A DNA stretch of 64,000 bases. Origin: JAHJQQ01 sp963737555 (GTDB lineage: Bacteria > Pseudomonadota > Gammaproteobacteria > Thiohalobacterales > Thiohalobacteraceae). Both the position numbers and the translations under genes were made by a program. The notes below the pieces were generated by a model. That model did no database searches. It had not been told where the DNA came from and saw only the letters and a list, made by a program, of their open reading frames with translations. The stretch lies in contig CAVTTB010000004.1 in NCBI GenBank assembly GCA_963737555.1, forward strand, positions 160,783 to 224,782, in the 5' to 3' direction. Positions 9,248 through 19,800 of this stretch are shown one piece after another (position 1 is the first letter of the stretch; each line of letters opens with the position of its first letter).

Positions 9248-9500
9248 GACGCACCGATCCGATCTTTTGCAGACAGTGACCACTATGAAAGACAGCGGCC
9301 GAAATTGCCTTGACACATATCAAGCGCCACGGACCCGGCACAAATCCGGTGCAATCAAAGGATCGCAGAATCCCAGAAGCACGACGCCTCGGCACCCAGC
9401 CTGATTGCGACCGAGACCGTTCCTAAGGGAAATTTCTGGATTTCGTTGGGGATTTTTATCCGGGTTGAAAGCACGGCCGCCGAGAGACGGCCCTAGGCCT

Positions 9501-10058
9501 TCAGGTCGGCAGCGGTAGACTGAAGAATCTTTCCCGGTAGAACTGCAATTCGCGGATGGAGTCGCGGATATCGTCGAGTGCCAGGTGCGCCGAGTCTTTC
9601 TTGAACTCGCCGACGATGCCGGGTGACCAGCGGCGCGCCAGTTCCTTTACGGTGCTGACGTCGAGGTTGCGGTAATGGAAAAAGGCCTCCAGTCCCGGCA
9701 TGCAGCGCGCCAGAAAACGGCGGTCCTGGCAGATGCTGTTGCCACACATGGGCGATGCCTTGGCCGGGACATGGCGGACCAGAAACTCGATGGTCAGACG
9801 TTCGGCGTCCTCCTCGGTATACGTACTGGCACGCACTCGCTGGACCAGCCCCGAACCGCCGTGCTGTTTCGTGTTCCACTCGTCCATGGCACCGAGCACG
9901 GCATCGCTCTGGTGGATGGCGAGCATCGGACCTTCCTCGATGATATTGAGTTGCGCATCGGTGACGATGGTGGCGATTTCGATAATGGAATCCGTCTGGG
10001 TGTCAAGCCCGGTCATTTCCAAATCGATCCAAATCAGATTATCAGGATGCTGCGCCAT
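9501..10058 (-). CDS. orn: Oligoribonuclease
   Basis: 3'-5' exoribonuclease that degrades 2-5 nt RNAs, including pGpG from c-di-GMP turnover. 185 residues from ATG 10058 (MAQHPDNLIWID); a start at 10073 would add five residues. DEDDh-family catalytic residues are visible: W-I-D-L-E-M-T-G-L-D (Exo I), G-N-S-I-C-Q-D-R-R-F (Exo II) and S-A-H-L-A-L-D-D-I-R (Exo III). Divergent from the M48 protease gene. The pGpG role matters in a window with several diguanylate cyclases. Confidence 0.96.
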   Translation of the reverse strand: MAQHPDNLIWIDLEMTGLDTQTDSIIEIATIVTDAQLNIIEEGPMLAIHQSDAVLGAMDEWNTKQHGGSGLVQRVRASTYTEEDAERLTIEFLVRHVPAKASPMCGNSICQDRRFLARCMPGLEAFFHYRNLDVSTVKELARRWSPGIVGEFKKDSAHLALDDIRDSIRELQFYRERFFSLPLPT

Positions 10059-10167
10059 GGATTTCCCTTGCAATGCACGTTTGAATGGTTGAGTTGCATT
10101 CTAGCAAAGGCTACTCTTCAAAGGACACTGGAATTACCCCATCGCACGACGATCTACAGGATATTCA

Positions 10168-11421
10168 ATGCAGCTCACTGCGAATGCTTTCACGCTTCTG
10201 TTCGGCACCGTGGTCGTTTTGGCGCTGCTGGTGCAGGAATGGCTGTCCAGCCGCCATATCAGCCATATACGCGCGCGCCGTGACCACGTCCCCGAGGCCT
10301 TCGCCGCCAGCATCAGCTTGGCCGCACATCAAAAGGCCGCCGATTACAGCATCGCCAAGACCCGTCTGGGACGTATCGAACTGGTATTCGACACCACCCT
10401 GCTGCTGCTTTGGACCCTCGGCGGTGGACTGGCACTGCTCAACAGCGGCTGGTTGCAACTCGGCTGGGCGCCGCTACCGACCGGCGTGGCAGTGATGATG
10501 AGTTTTTTTCTGTTGGGCAGTCTGTTGGATGTGCCCTTCTCCGCGTGGTCGACCTTCAAGCTGGAAACCCATTTCGGCTTCAACCATTCTTCACCGGGCC
10601 TGTTCATCGCTGACCTGGCCAAGCAAGCCGTCCTGCTGTTGGTAATCGGCACGCCGTTGATCGCGCTGGTGCTGTGGTTGATGCAGGTCTCCGGCACCTA
10701 TTGGTGGCTGTATGTCTGGGCGGTCTGGATCAGTTTCAGTTTACTGATGATGTGGGCCTACCCGAGCTTCATCGCGCCGCTGTTCAACAAATTCGCGCCA
10801 CTGGACAACGCCGAACTGCGCAGCCGTATCGAAAGCCTGCTCAGCCGTTGTGGCTTTCAAAGCGAAGGCATTTTCGTCATGGACGGCTCGCGCCGCTCGG
10901 GACATGGCAATGCCTACTTCACAGGGCTTGGCCGCAATAAGCGCATCGTGTTCTTCGACACGCTCATCCATGCGCTGGAACCCGACGAGATCGAAGCGGT
11001 GCTGGCGCATGAGCTCGGCCATTTCAAACGCAAGCATGTGCAGAAACGCCTGGCCGGGATGCTGCTGATGAGTCTGGGCGGTTTGGCCCTGCTCGGCTGG
11101 CTGGCAGAACAACCCGCCTTCTATCAGGGTCTGGGTGTCGCGGAACCCTCAACGCATATGGCCCTGCTGCTGTTCATGCTTGCGGCGCCGGTGTTCAGTC
11201 TGTTTCTGCAACCACTGCTCAGCAAACTTTCGCGTAAACACGAGTTCGAGGCCGATGATTACGCCGCCGAACAAACTGGCGCACGCCATCTGGTCAGCGC
11301 TCTGGTAAAACTCTACCGCGACAACGCCAGCACGCTCACACCCGACCCATTGTACTCGGCCTTTCATGACAGCCACCCACCCGCACCGGTACGTGTCGCC
11401 AAACTCGGCGCCCGCGGCTAG
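10168..11421 (+). CDS. M48-family membrane metallopeptidase (Ste24/CAAX protease 1-like)
   Basis: 417 residues. The zinc motif H-E-L-G-H lies near residue 281 with the third ligand in E-F-E-A-D-D-Y-A-A-E about 75 residues later. The N-terminal half has several transmembrane helices and the conserved LDVPFSAWSTFKLETHFGFN region of Ste24-like peptidases. In bacteria such proteins are membrane quality-control proteases rather than prenyl-CAAX processing enzymes. Co-directional with the cytochrome c, pterin dehydratase and rsgA genes that follow within about 100 bases of one another, a likely transcription unit. Confidence 0.93.
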   Translation: MQLTANAFTLLFGTVVVLALLVQEWLSSRHISHIRARRDHVPEAFAASISLAAHQKAADYSIAKTRLGRIELVFDTTLLLLWTLGGGLALLNSGWLQLGWAPLPTGVAVMMSFFLLGSLLDVPFSAWSTFKLETHFGFNHSSPGLFIADLAKQAVLLLVIGTPLIALVLWLMQVSGTYWWLYVWAVWISFSLLMMWAYPSFIAPLFNKFAPLDNAELRSRIESLLSRCGFQSEGIFVMDGSRRSGHGNAYFTGLGRNKRIVFFDTLIHALEPDEIEAVLAHELGHFKRKHVQKRLAGMLLMSLGGLALLGWLAEQPAFYQGLGVAEPSTHMALLLFMLAAPVFSLFLQPLLSKLSRKHEFEADDYAAEQTGARHLVSALVKLYRDNASTLTPDPLYSAFHDSHPPAPVRVAKLGARG

Positions 11422-11445
11422 CGTCGATCACACGAGGGAACGACA

Positions 11446-11730
11446 ATGCGTAAACTCAACACTCTGAACTGCCTGCTTCTGATCGCCACCTGCGCCCCCG
11501 GCTTCGGCCTCGCAGCCGACCTCAAAGCCGGCCAGGCGCTGCACGATGGCAAGTGTGTCAGCTGCCATGCCAGCGAGGTATACACGCGCAGCGATCGCCG
11601 CGTCACCAGCGTGGAGAGTTTGCGTCAGCAGGTACAACGCTGCGACGCCAACCTGGAACTGGGCTGGTTCGAGGAAGAAATCGAGAATGTATCCCAGTAT
11701 CTGAACGCCACGTATTACAAATTCAAGTGA
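11446..11730 (+). CDS. Small periplasmic mono-heme cytochrome c
   Basis: 94 residues: Sec signal peptide (LNTLNCLLLIATCAPGFGLAAD, cleavage near 24), one heme site C-V-S-C-H at about 38-42, and a C-terminal helix (WFEEEIENVSQYLNATYYKFK). No methionine and no other histidine follow the CxxCH, so the usual Met distal ligand is absent. A further Cys lies in Q-R-C-D-A-N-L. Likely a periplasmic electron carrier or ligand-binding cytochrome; partner not evident. RBS GAGGGA precedes the ATG. Confidence 0.85.
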   Translation: MRKLNTLNCLLLIATCAPGFGLAADLKAGQALHDGKCVSCHASEVYTRSDRRVTSVESLRQQVQRCDANLELGWFEEEIENVSQYLNATYYKFK

Positions 11731-11737
11731 GCACCGC

Positions 11738-12085
11738 ATGACCACGCCGCTCAGAGATCGTCATTGCACGCGCATCGAGAAGGGCTGCGCGCCGCTCAGC
11801 GACACTGCGGCGCATGCGCTCCTTGAACAGATACATGGCGACTGGGCCTATGACACCGACACAAAGGCCATCCGCCGCGTATTTCGCTTCCGCAATTTTC
11901 ACGAGACCATGGCCTTCGTCAATGCACTTGCCTGGATCGCGCACAGCGAAGATCATCACCCCGATCTTGACGTCGGCTATAACCGCTGCGGCGTGCGTTA
12001 CACTACGCACGCGGCCGGCGGACTCACCGACAATGATTTCATCTGCGCCGCCAAAATCGACGCGTTGTTGACCGGAGCCGACTGA
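11738..12085 (+). CDS. phhB: 4a-hydroxytetrahydrobiopterin dehydratase (pterin-4a-carbinolamine dehydratase)
   Basis: 115 residues, the family length. Conserved features of PCD/DCoH (PF01329): R-V-F-R-F-R-N-F-H-E-T at the second strand, then A-H-S-E-D-H-H-P-D-L-D-V, where the His pair and Asp form the active site, and T-H-A-A-G-G-L-T-D-N-D. Dehydrates 4a-hydroxytetrahydrobiopterin to recycle pterin cofactor; no phenylalanine hydroxylase is adjacent, so its pterin source is unknown. Seven bases after the cytochrome c stop. Confidence 0.95.
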   Translation: MTTPLRDRHCTRIEKGCAPLSDTAAHALLEQIHGDWAYDTDTKAIRRVFRFRNFHETMAFVNALAWIAHSEDHHPDLDVGYNRCGVRYTTHAAGGLTDNDFICAAKIDALLTGAD

Positions 12086-12102
12086 AGTCCGGTCATTCGC
12101 CT

Positions 12103-13075
12103 ATGGGTCATCACCACAGTTCACCGCGCCATACCACGCCCGACACCCGCTCATCGGCCCCCGACATCACGCTACCCGGTTTGGTCATCGCACACTTTGG
12201 CCGCGACCTCGTCGTCGAAGATGAACAGGGCAAGCTGCATCTGAGCAGCTCACGCAAAAAACTCGGGCGCATCGTCTGCGGTGATCGTGTGCGGTGGCAG
12301 CCGAGCGGCCCTGAACAAGGCGTGGTCACCGCCGTTGAAGCGCGCAAGAGCCTGCTGGCACGGCCTGATCCACGCGGCGCGGAACGCCCACTCGCGGCTA
12401 ATGTCGATCAACTGATCATCGTCTGCGCACCGGAGCCGCCGCTCAGCGAAGGACTCATCGACCGCTACCTGGTCGTCGCCGAATTGATCGGCGCGCGACC
12501 ACTGATCCTGGTCAATAAGGCCGATCTGCTCGCCCCCACCGCGCGCGCGCAATCTGGAAGAACGTCTGGCCGCCTTTACGCAGATCAATTATCCCGTGCT
12601 GTTCACCAGCACCCGCGATAACGCGCAGGTGAAAGCACTCATGGCGCATTGCAACGGCCGCACGTCCATCCTGGTCGGCCAATCCGGTGTCGGCAAATCC
12701 TCGCTGGTACGTCTACTCGCGCCGGATACGGAAATCCGCATCGGCCAGCTTTCCGCAGCCAGCGGACTCGGTAAGCACACCACCACCGAGACCACGCTGT
12801 ATCACTTGGCCGGTGGCGGTGACCTGATCGACTCGCCCGGCGTGCGCGACTTCCAACTCTGGCAAGCCACTGTCGAAGACCTGCAACGAGGCTTTTGCGA
12901 ACTGCATGACTATCTGGGTCAATGCCGCTTCCTGGATTGCCGGCACAACGGAGAGCCCGGCTGCGCTGTGGCGGCGGCCGTCGCTAGCGGCAACATCGAT
13001 GCGCGTCGTTTTGCCAGTTATCGCGCACTGTTGCAACAGGCGCTGCAGCGGGAAAAGGATCGCTATCCGGCGTAG
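12103..13075 (+). CDS. rsgA: Ribosome small-subunit maturation GTPase RsgA, one frameshift near 12545
   Basis: About 324 residues when joined. N-terminal OB fold (GLVIAHFGRDLVVEDEQGK), then circularly permuted GTPase: N-K-A-D (G4) precedes G-Q-S-G-V-G-K-S-S-L (G1) and D-S-P-G-V (G3). The catalytic His is in G-K-H-T-T-T-E, and the C-terminal zinc finger reads C-R-F-L-D-C-R-H...C. The frame changes inside the gcgcgcgcgc run at 12540-12550: the expected N-L-E-E-R-L-A-A-F-T-Q-I-N appears only one frame over. Such a dinucleotide run is a classic indel site. RsgA acts in 30S ribosome assembly. Next to orn, as in many gammaproteobacteria. Confidence 0.93.
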
Positions 13076-13289
13076 TTGATGCTGACTGTATGCACGCCGG
13101 ATTGCATAATCAACCTGCCTGCGCAGACAAAGATTAAGACGATTCTCGGCCAGCATCAGAAACACCCGGATCACAGCCGAGAGCACAGTAAGACTCGCGT
13201 AAGTTTCCAGCACGGACTCATTGCCAAACTTCAGCAAGTGAAATAGTCTGCCCGTTCTCCCTGAAGCAGACCTCATTGGAAATACCGCC

Positions 13290-13964
13290 TTGCGCATACT
13301 CCTGGTTGAAGACGATAAGGTGCTATCGAAGACGCTGTCACTGGCACTGCAGCAGTCCGGATACGTCGTTGATCCAGTCAATGACGGTGCATCGGCGGAC
13401 GCCGCACTGACACATGATGTCTATGATCTGGTGCTGTTGGATTTGGGGCTGCCAGGCCTTGATGGAATTGAAGTGCTCAAGCGGCTTCGCGCCCGAAAGT
13501 ATCACGTGCCAGTGCTGATTATGACAGCACGCGACAGCCTTGATGATCGCGTCGGCGGCCTGGATCACGGGGCCGATGATTATCTGACCAAGCCATTTGA
13601 CCTGCCCGAACTAGAAGCACGCATCCGCGCCCTGATCCGACGTAAACACGGAGTATCCGACACACTCATTGAATACGGCTCGCTTCGTTATGACACCGCC
13701 GGAAAACAAGCGATGGCAGGAGAACAGATACTCGATCTTTCCGCGCGCGAGACCAGCGTACTGGAGATACTGTTACTGCGCGCTGGACGTGTCGTCAGCA
13801 AAGAACATCTCGCCACACACCTTTATGGCTGGGGCGAAGAAGTCGGTGATAATGCCATTGAAGTCGGTGTTCATAGGTTAAGAAAAAAACTGGAGCCTAT
13901 CGGCATCACTATCAGGACGATCCGCGGCTTGGGATATCTTTTGGATAAGCCCGATGCCAGCTAA
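13290..13964 (+). CDS. OmpR-family response regulator (TctD/QseB-like)
   Basis: 224 residues from a TTG start at 13290. Receiver domain 1-115 with acidic pair D8-D9, phospho-acceptor D51 (LLDLGLPG), T in M-T-A-R and K in Y-L-T-K-P-F; winged-helix DNA-binding domain from about 125 to the end (VGVHRLRKKLEP.ITIRTIRGLGY). It overlaps the histidine kinase by 11 bases, so the pair is translationally coupled. Target genes are not evident from the window. Confidence 0.94.
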   Translation: MRILLVEDDKVLSKTLSLALQQSGYVVDPVNDGASADAALTHDVYDLVLLDLGLPGLDGIEVLKRLRARKYHVPVLIMTARDSLDDRVGGLDHGADDYLTKPFDLPELEARIRALIRRKHGVSDTLIEYGSLRYDTAGKQAMAGEQILDLSARETSVLEILLLRAGRVVSKEHLATHLYGWGEEVGDNAIEVGVHRLRKKLEPIGITIRTIRGLGYLLDKPDAS

Positions 13965-15315
13965 GCCGTATTCGCTGCGACGCAAACTGCTGACCTGGCT
14001 GCTTCTACCCTTACTGATCCTGCTTTCCCTGCGTGCCGGCTATACCTATTTTTATGCTAACCAGTTGTCCAGTCGCGTATACGACCGTATGTTGTTTACG
14101 CTGACTATCGCGCTCTCTCAACAAATCACGTATGACACCGTCAACCGACGAATTCACCTGACCGATGCTGCCGTCCAGCTACTGCTCTCCGATGAACTTG
14201 ATGCGCTCTATTTTTCAGTTCGGGATGCGCAAGGCAGGGTCGTTGCGGGTGAACGTACTCTGCCACCGCTCCCCGCTGAACTGGATCAGAATGAACAGCC
14301 TTTTTTCAACAGCCGACTAGGCGTGAATGACATTCGCATTGCCTATCTCCCACTGACTTTCGAGCATGAAGCTTATATGCTTGAGGTTGCTGAAACACTC
14401 AATAAACGCAAACTGCTGTCTCGTGAGGTTCAAGTTGGATCACTTATTCCACAGGCACTGATTATCATCCTGGCAACAATCATTGTCTGGTTTGGCGTAG
14501 GCAAAAGCTTGTCGCCGTTGGAGCGCCTCAAAAAAGCGATATCCGAACGCTCGCATCTGGACCTGAGCCCCGTGCACGAAGCTGAGATCTCCGCGGAAGT
14601 GCAACCCCTCATCCATTCCATCAATGACCTAATGGCACGGCTCTCCGGCGTTCTAGAAGTGCAGAACCGCTTCATCGCGGATGCCGCGCACCAGTTGCGC
14701 ACACCACTGGCTGGCCTCAAAAACCAGATCGAACTCGCCTTGCGGCAAAATGACGCGACCAAGACCTCCGAGACTATACACAGTCTTTTAGCCAGCACTG
14801 ACCGCATGACACGCCTGGTCAATCAACTTCTGGCACTGGCACGCAATGAACCAAATGCTGAAAGCGCCATTAATAAACAGCCACTGGATCTGGCGCAACT
14901 GGCATCAAAAATTACCATGGAATGGGTCCCGCACGCATTGGAAAAGGATATCGATCTCGGCTTCGAGGCTCCTAAGAAACGCGTACCCATACTCGGTGAT
15001 GCCGCACGCATCAAGGATCTGATCGATAACCTCATCGATAATGCAGTGCGCTATTCAGCGCAGCATGGACGGATCACCGTCAGCGTGATCGACGCCGCTC
15101 GACCCCAACTGATCGTCACCGACAACGGCCCAGGCATCCCACCCGAGTTGCGTGAGCGTGTTTTCGAGCGTTTCTACAGTCTCTTGGGCAATAGCGCCGA
15201 CGGCAGTGGGCTAGGTCTGGCCATCGTGCGTGAAATCGCGCGCATGCACGGCGCCGATGTCCGTATCGACACGGGTCAAGGTGGTATCGGAACACGCGTG
15301 TACATATCTTTTTAG
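13954..15315 (+). CDS. Sensor histidine kinase with 2CSK_N domain (TctE-like)
   Basis: 453 residues. TM1 at about 12-34, a periplasmic 2CSK_N-type sensor (about 35-160), TM2 at about 163-183, HAMP, then HisKA with H246 (ADAAHQLRTPLAGL) and HATPase with N-L-I-D-N-A-V-R-Y, D-N-G-P-G-I-P and G-S-G-L-G-L-A-I-V. The 2CSK_N domain is typical of TctE, which senses tricarboxylates, and of PmrB-like kinases; no tctCBA transporter is adjacent, so the signal is unknown. Overlaps the response regulator gene. Confidence 0.94.
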   Translation: MPAKPYSLRRKLLTWLLLPLLILLSLRAGYTYFYANQLSSRVYDRMLFTLTIALSQQITYDTVNRRIHLTDAAVQLLLSDELDALYFSVRDAQGRVVAGERTLPPLPAELDQNEQPFFNSRLGVNDIRIAYLPLTFEHEAYMLEVAETLNKRKLLSREVQVGSLIPQALIIILATIIVWFGVGKSLSPLERLKKAISERSHLDLSPVHEAEISAEVQPLIHSINDLMARLSGVLEVQNRFIADAAHQLRTPLAGLKNQIELALRQNDATKTSETIHSLLASTDRMTRLVNQLLALARNEPNAESAINKQPLDLAQLASKITMEWVPHALEKDIDLGFEAPKKRVPILGDAARIKDLIDNLIDNAVRYSAQHGRITVSVIDAARPQLIVTDNGPGIPPELRERVFERFYSLLGNSADGSGLGLAIVREIARMHGADVRIDTGQGGIGTRVYISF

Positions 15316-15340
15316 ACCTGAATCGGTCTGAAACTTATTT

Positions 15341-16846
15341 TTATTCTACAGGCACCGGGGACGCATTATCTCCGGGCAGAGTATGGGTTACAACACGATT
15401 ACGGCCACTGCGTTTGGCGCGATACAGCGCAACATCGGCCTGTTTGAGCAGGCCTTCGGCATCGGCAGGCATAACCTCCATCGAACTGACACCGAAGCTG
15501 GCCGTCACCTTGATACCATCCGTGTCCAGGCCGGCCAGGGCACGACGCAACCGTTCAGCCAATTCGGAGCCCAGCTGCAGAGACAGACCCGGCAACATCA
15601 GACAGAATTCCTCACCACCATAGCGTGCGATAACATCGCTCTCCCGGGCACCGGAGCGCAACACGTCGGCCACTGTACGTATCACCTTGTCCCCCACATT
15701 GTGACCATGGGTGTCATTAATCAACTTGAAGTTGTCGATGTCACACATCACGCAACTGAGTTTTCCACCACTGTGCTTCGCTTTATCGAAAGCGGCATGC
15801 AATCGTTCAAACAGACCGCGCCGGTTTAGGCAACCTGTAAGCGGATCTTTGACAGCGAGCGTTTGCAATTCCTGATTCTGGCGATGGATCTTGTCCTGCG
15901 TATCCTTGAGCATCCGCAGCATGTCTTCGAGTTCCGCATTTTTTTCTTCCAGCTGCGTTACATCATCGAAAGTAATAATCGCACCGCGAACATGTCCACC
16001 TTCGTCCGTGATTGGGGCGCTATTAACCATTAACGTACGCATGCCGTGCTGATACGTTTCGAGATACATCGGCACACCGGTGACGACCTGTCCCTTCTGT
16101 AGGGTTGCCTCCCACGCGTGATGGATCGGCGCTGATTTTGGCCCGCTGTTGACCCAGGGCAAGCTGCTCAGTGTTCGACCAAGCATCTCATTGGGCGTGG
16201 TATTGAGTTTGGTCGCGAGACTCCGGTTCGACATCACAATATTGGCCTCGTCGTCGGCCAGGATGACACCTTCCGCAAGCACATCCAGCGCCGCACGCAC
16301 GCGTGCAGGTATAACTGAACTCGGGTCCAAATGTTTGAGGACACGACGTATAAGGAGGTAGTAGAGAAGCGTGCCGAACAAGGCCATGAACACCAGGAAA
16401 TGCACAAATGGGTTATTCAGGAAGCCTGCTAACCCCTCGCCTGAGAGCGGTGCAAAACTCACCTCCAGTGCACCCCAGCGACCCGTGTTCGAGTAAATCG
16501 GGACCGCGACACGTTCGGGTGAGACTTCTGTACCGGCCGGCCAAAGCGCCCTGTGCTCCGGCGTTTCTAGTAAAAGAGTACCGTCGCCACGACGTAGACC
16601 CGCCGTGCGGATTTCCGGGTAGCGCGCAACCAGTGAGCGCACCAAGGTATCAACAACCTTCAGTGAGGACTCTATCGGTAGACTCGATACTTGAATGGCC
16701 AATGTTTCGCAGAGTTGTTGCCGGTGCTTCAATTCGTTGGCCTGTTGATCGGGGAGAAGGCCAGCAAATTGCCCGAGCAGCAGCAAGCCGATGGTCAGCA
16801 TAACCAGACTGAGTGTGATGCGCAGCGTATGTTGCGGTACGTTCAT
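15341..16846 (-). CDS. Membrane diguanylate cyclase (periplasmic domain-PAS-GGDEF)
   Basis: 501 residues: TM1 at 9-31, a periplasmic region to about 146, TM2 at about 148-165, a PAS domain at about 185-300 (DVLAEGVILADDEANIVMSN), a short coiled coil, and GGDEF from about 335 with G-G-E-E-F and an RxxD inhibitory site (R-E-S-D) five residues upstream. It should make c-di-GMP with product inhibition. Its ATG immediately follows the TAA of the surface-protein gene (TAAATG at 16849-16844), implying translational coupling, so the cyclase probably acts with, or is controlled with, that protein. Confidence 0.94.
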   Translation of the reverse strand: MNVPQHTLRITLSLVMLTIGLLLLGQFAGLLPDQQANELKHRQQLCETLAIQVSSLPIESSLKVVDTLVRSLVARYPEIRTAGLRRGDGTLLLETPEHRALWPAGTEVSPERVAVPIYSNTGRWGALEVSFAPLSGEGLAGFLNNPFVHFLVFMALFGTLLYYLLIRRVLKHLDPSSVIPARVRAALDVLAEGVILADDEANIVMSNRSLATKLNTTPNEMLGRTLSSLPWVNSGPKSAPIHHAWEATLQKGQVVTGVPMYLETYQHGMRTLMVNSAPITDEGGHVRGAIITFDDVTQLEEKNAELEDMLRMLKDTQDKIHRQNQELQTLAVKDPLTGCLNRRGLFERLHAAFDKAKHSGGKLSCVMCDIDNFKLINDTHGHNVGDKVIRTVADVLRSGARESDVIARYGGEEFCLMLPGLSLQLGSELAERLRRALAGLDTDGIKVTASFGVSSMEVMPADAEGLLKQADVALYRAKRSGRNRVVTHTLPGDNASPVPVE

Positions 16847-19800
16847 TTACACACCGACCGGCCCTGGACGCGCATCAAGCAGGCGCGTCATCCCGGCGCT
16901 ATAGCGCAGCTCCAACGCGGCAGCCGCGGCCTGTGTCCGTTCACGGCGACGACGCATGCGTCGATTCAATGCCAGAATCGGCAGTGGGTCGAACGGCGTC
17001 CACAACGGCAAGGATGAGAACAAGCTTGCCAGCAGCGCACTGCCCTTGAGGTACCAATTGGTTGCACCGGCGAACAAAAACACTGTCATCGTCTTGGCTG
17101 CCGTATACGCAATCTGTCGTGGATCATCTGCCGCAAGTGCTTCGTCGGAAGCCATCTGCTCGCGCATGCTGGCGATCTCTTCCCAGAATTCCGCACTTGC
17201 GATCGAGGCGATTTCTAGCTGATCGCTCTGGCTGCTTAGCGGTTGTGCTGTCGTGGTGCTGACAGGCTGCCCGCCGTTGGTCCCGGGTCCAGCCGACGAT
17301 GCGTGTGTCGCCAATGTATTGGTCTGGGCATTGTCCTGGGCGTCTTGCGGTTGACTGTCATCTAACGAGTCCTGTGCAGGATCCTGGGCAGACACTTCAG
17401 TCTGTTCCGGATTCGCAATGGTCGTCTCATTGGCTGCAATGACCGCCTGAGTTTCTTCAGCCTGTGTTGCAGAACTCTCCTCCCCAGTGGACTCGATCTG
17501 CTGATTTGGCAGGCTGCCCGGCATGCCCCCCGTCGACGGGGAGGTCAATGGCAGGTCAGGTAGGCGTGTTACCCAGGTCACTTGATGGCGGCGTGGGTGT
17601 GCTGATGGGCATGCTGGCGCTCGTTGAGGTGAGACTCAGCTGCATGTACGTCGCGGTGCTTTCGAAGACGCCATCACTGACGACAATCCCGATCTGACGG
17701 TTACCGCTGGTCGCCGTGCTTGCGAGATTGGTATAGCGGATATGGCGTAGCACCGACTGATAGGTCGACAGCGGTGCAATTCCTGAAATCGTCAGGACGC
17801 CGTTGACTGCATCCCAACTCGCGGTCAGGCCGGAATAAACGGATAGATACAGGAGATCCTCACCGCTGATAAAACCGCTGGTGAAGCGCAGCGTGGCATA
17901 GGCGAGCGTTGCCGAATCGATGTCAGAAAGTGTGATACCCGCAGCGATCAGAGCACTCTCCGCTGTCCCGGTGAAACTTGTCCGGGACAGGCCTGTGACT
18001 GACGGCGGTGCGTTGCTCGTATAGGTGAACTGCACACTGTTGTTAGCGGTGTTTGCATCCCACGATTCGGTGGTGATGCTCACCGTCGATGCCAGTGTTC
18101 CGCTACTGTCGGGCGCCGTGAATGTCAGCAAAAGATCGCTGGCTGCCCCGCTGACCAAATCGGCACCCTGACAGACGATATCGCTACCGCTTGCACCGCA
18201 GGTCCATCCCGCTCCGCTTGCCGCAACATAACCGGAGCCGGTTGTAGGTGTCAGTGTCAACGACAAACCCGTCGCCGTGTCCGGCCCGGCATTCGTTACC
18301 TGCAGAACATAGTTCATCTCGCCGGCGCGGATCACATTGGCCGGTGTGACCGTTGCCGTGACCGCGACATCTGCAAAAGGCAGCTCGATAGCACCAATAT
18401 CACATGGCGCATTCAGAAGGCGGTCCCGCACCACGCTGATCCATGCCCGGGCAACTGGCGCCACCACTCCCCGGTTGCGCGGGATTCCCGGCATTCAGCA
18501 GCGGACTGTCGTCGAAGGGAAGATGATAGGCGATGGCATCGCCGTGCGTCGCCAGCACATCCAGGCGTGGATCAAGTGGCGCGCCCGCTGTGCCGATCTG
18601 ATCGCCGCTCGCCGCGGCAATCGTACAGCCGGCATCAGTGCCGATCAGGTTGTAGCCGATCGAGTTCAGTGTGGCGCTGCAATCCGGTGCCGTGGCGTCA
18701 TCATCAATATTGCCGGCCAGCACGGTATTGCCTAGCCGCACTGTGCCGGTTGCATATATACCACCGCCGTCGGCGGCACCGGCGGCACGATTTTCGGTTA
18801 CCGTACTGGAGAACAGATTGACGCTATCGTTGATGGGAACATTGATGCCACCGCCGGCAAGCGTGGCAGTATTGCCGCTGACGGTGCTATTGACCAGCGT
18901 CACTACACCGTCCCCGAATTGTAGGGCGACACCGCCGCCCGATTGCGCCTGATTGTCGCTGATGGTGGAACCCGTAACCAACGCCATGGACATGAAAGAA
19001 TTGAACAGCCCGCCGCCGACCTGTGCCGTGTTACCGCTCAAGGTGGTTGCGGTGATTGTGCTGGTCCTGAACGTGAAATTAGCATAGCCGCCGCCCTGCG
19101 CGGCGGCCGTATTGCCGCTGATCACGCAGCGCGTCAGGTTCACCATGCCGTCTTCCATCCAGGACCAGAGCGCAGCATACAAGCCGCCGCCGTGTTGCGC
19201 GCTGTTTCCAGAAATCTGTACATCGGTCAGGTCCAGGCCACCGTTATTTTCTAACAATATGCCACCGCCACTGCTGCCACCGGCGCTACCGTTGCGGATG
19301 GTCAGCCCCTGCATCTCGATCCGCCCCGTGGTGCTTAAATGAAACACGCGATCCAGCGCGTTCGCGTCGATGATGGTCTGGCTTATCCCAGCACCGACGA
19401 TGCGGATGGGATCGGTGACATCCAGATCGCCGGTGACGGACAGGTTTTCACCTGCACCCGCGCGCGTCAGAACAATCGTTCCGGCGGGGATTTCGATCGT
19501 ATCCATGCCATCCAGTGCGTTGGCTTCCTGTATCGCCGCGCGTAGGGTGCATTCCTGATTGCCTGATCCGGTTTCGCAGATCCCGTCACCCGGCGTGGCA
19601 TCGACTTGATCGTTGAGATTATTGACGACGAGGGTGCGTCCGAACGTGGCGACTTCAAAGGCACCTATATCACAGGGTGTATTCAAGGTGCGGTCCGCCC
19701 CGCGCGCATCGGTATCCAGACAGGCATCGCCGCCACTGCCCGGTACGGCCGGATCGGCTGCGTCGATCGCTGGACTCGTCGCCGACAAGGCGTGCATGGG

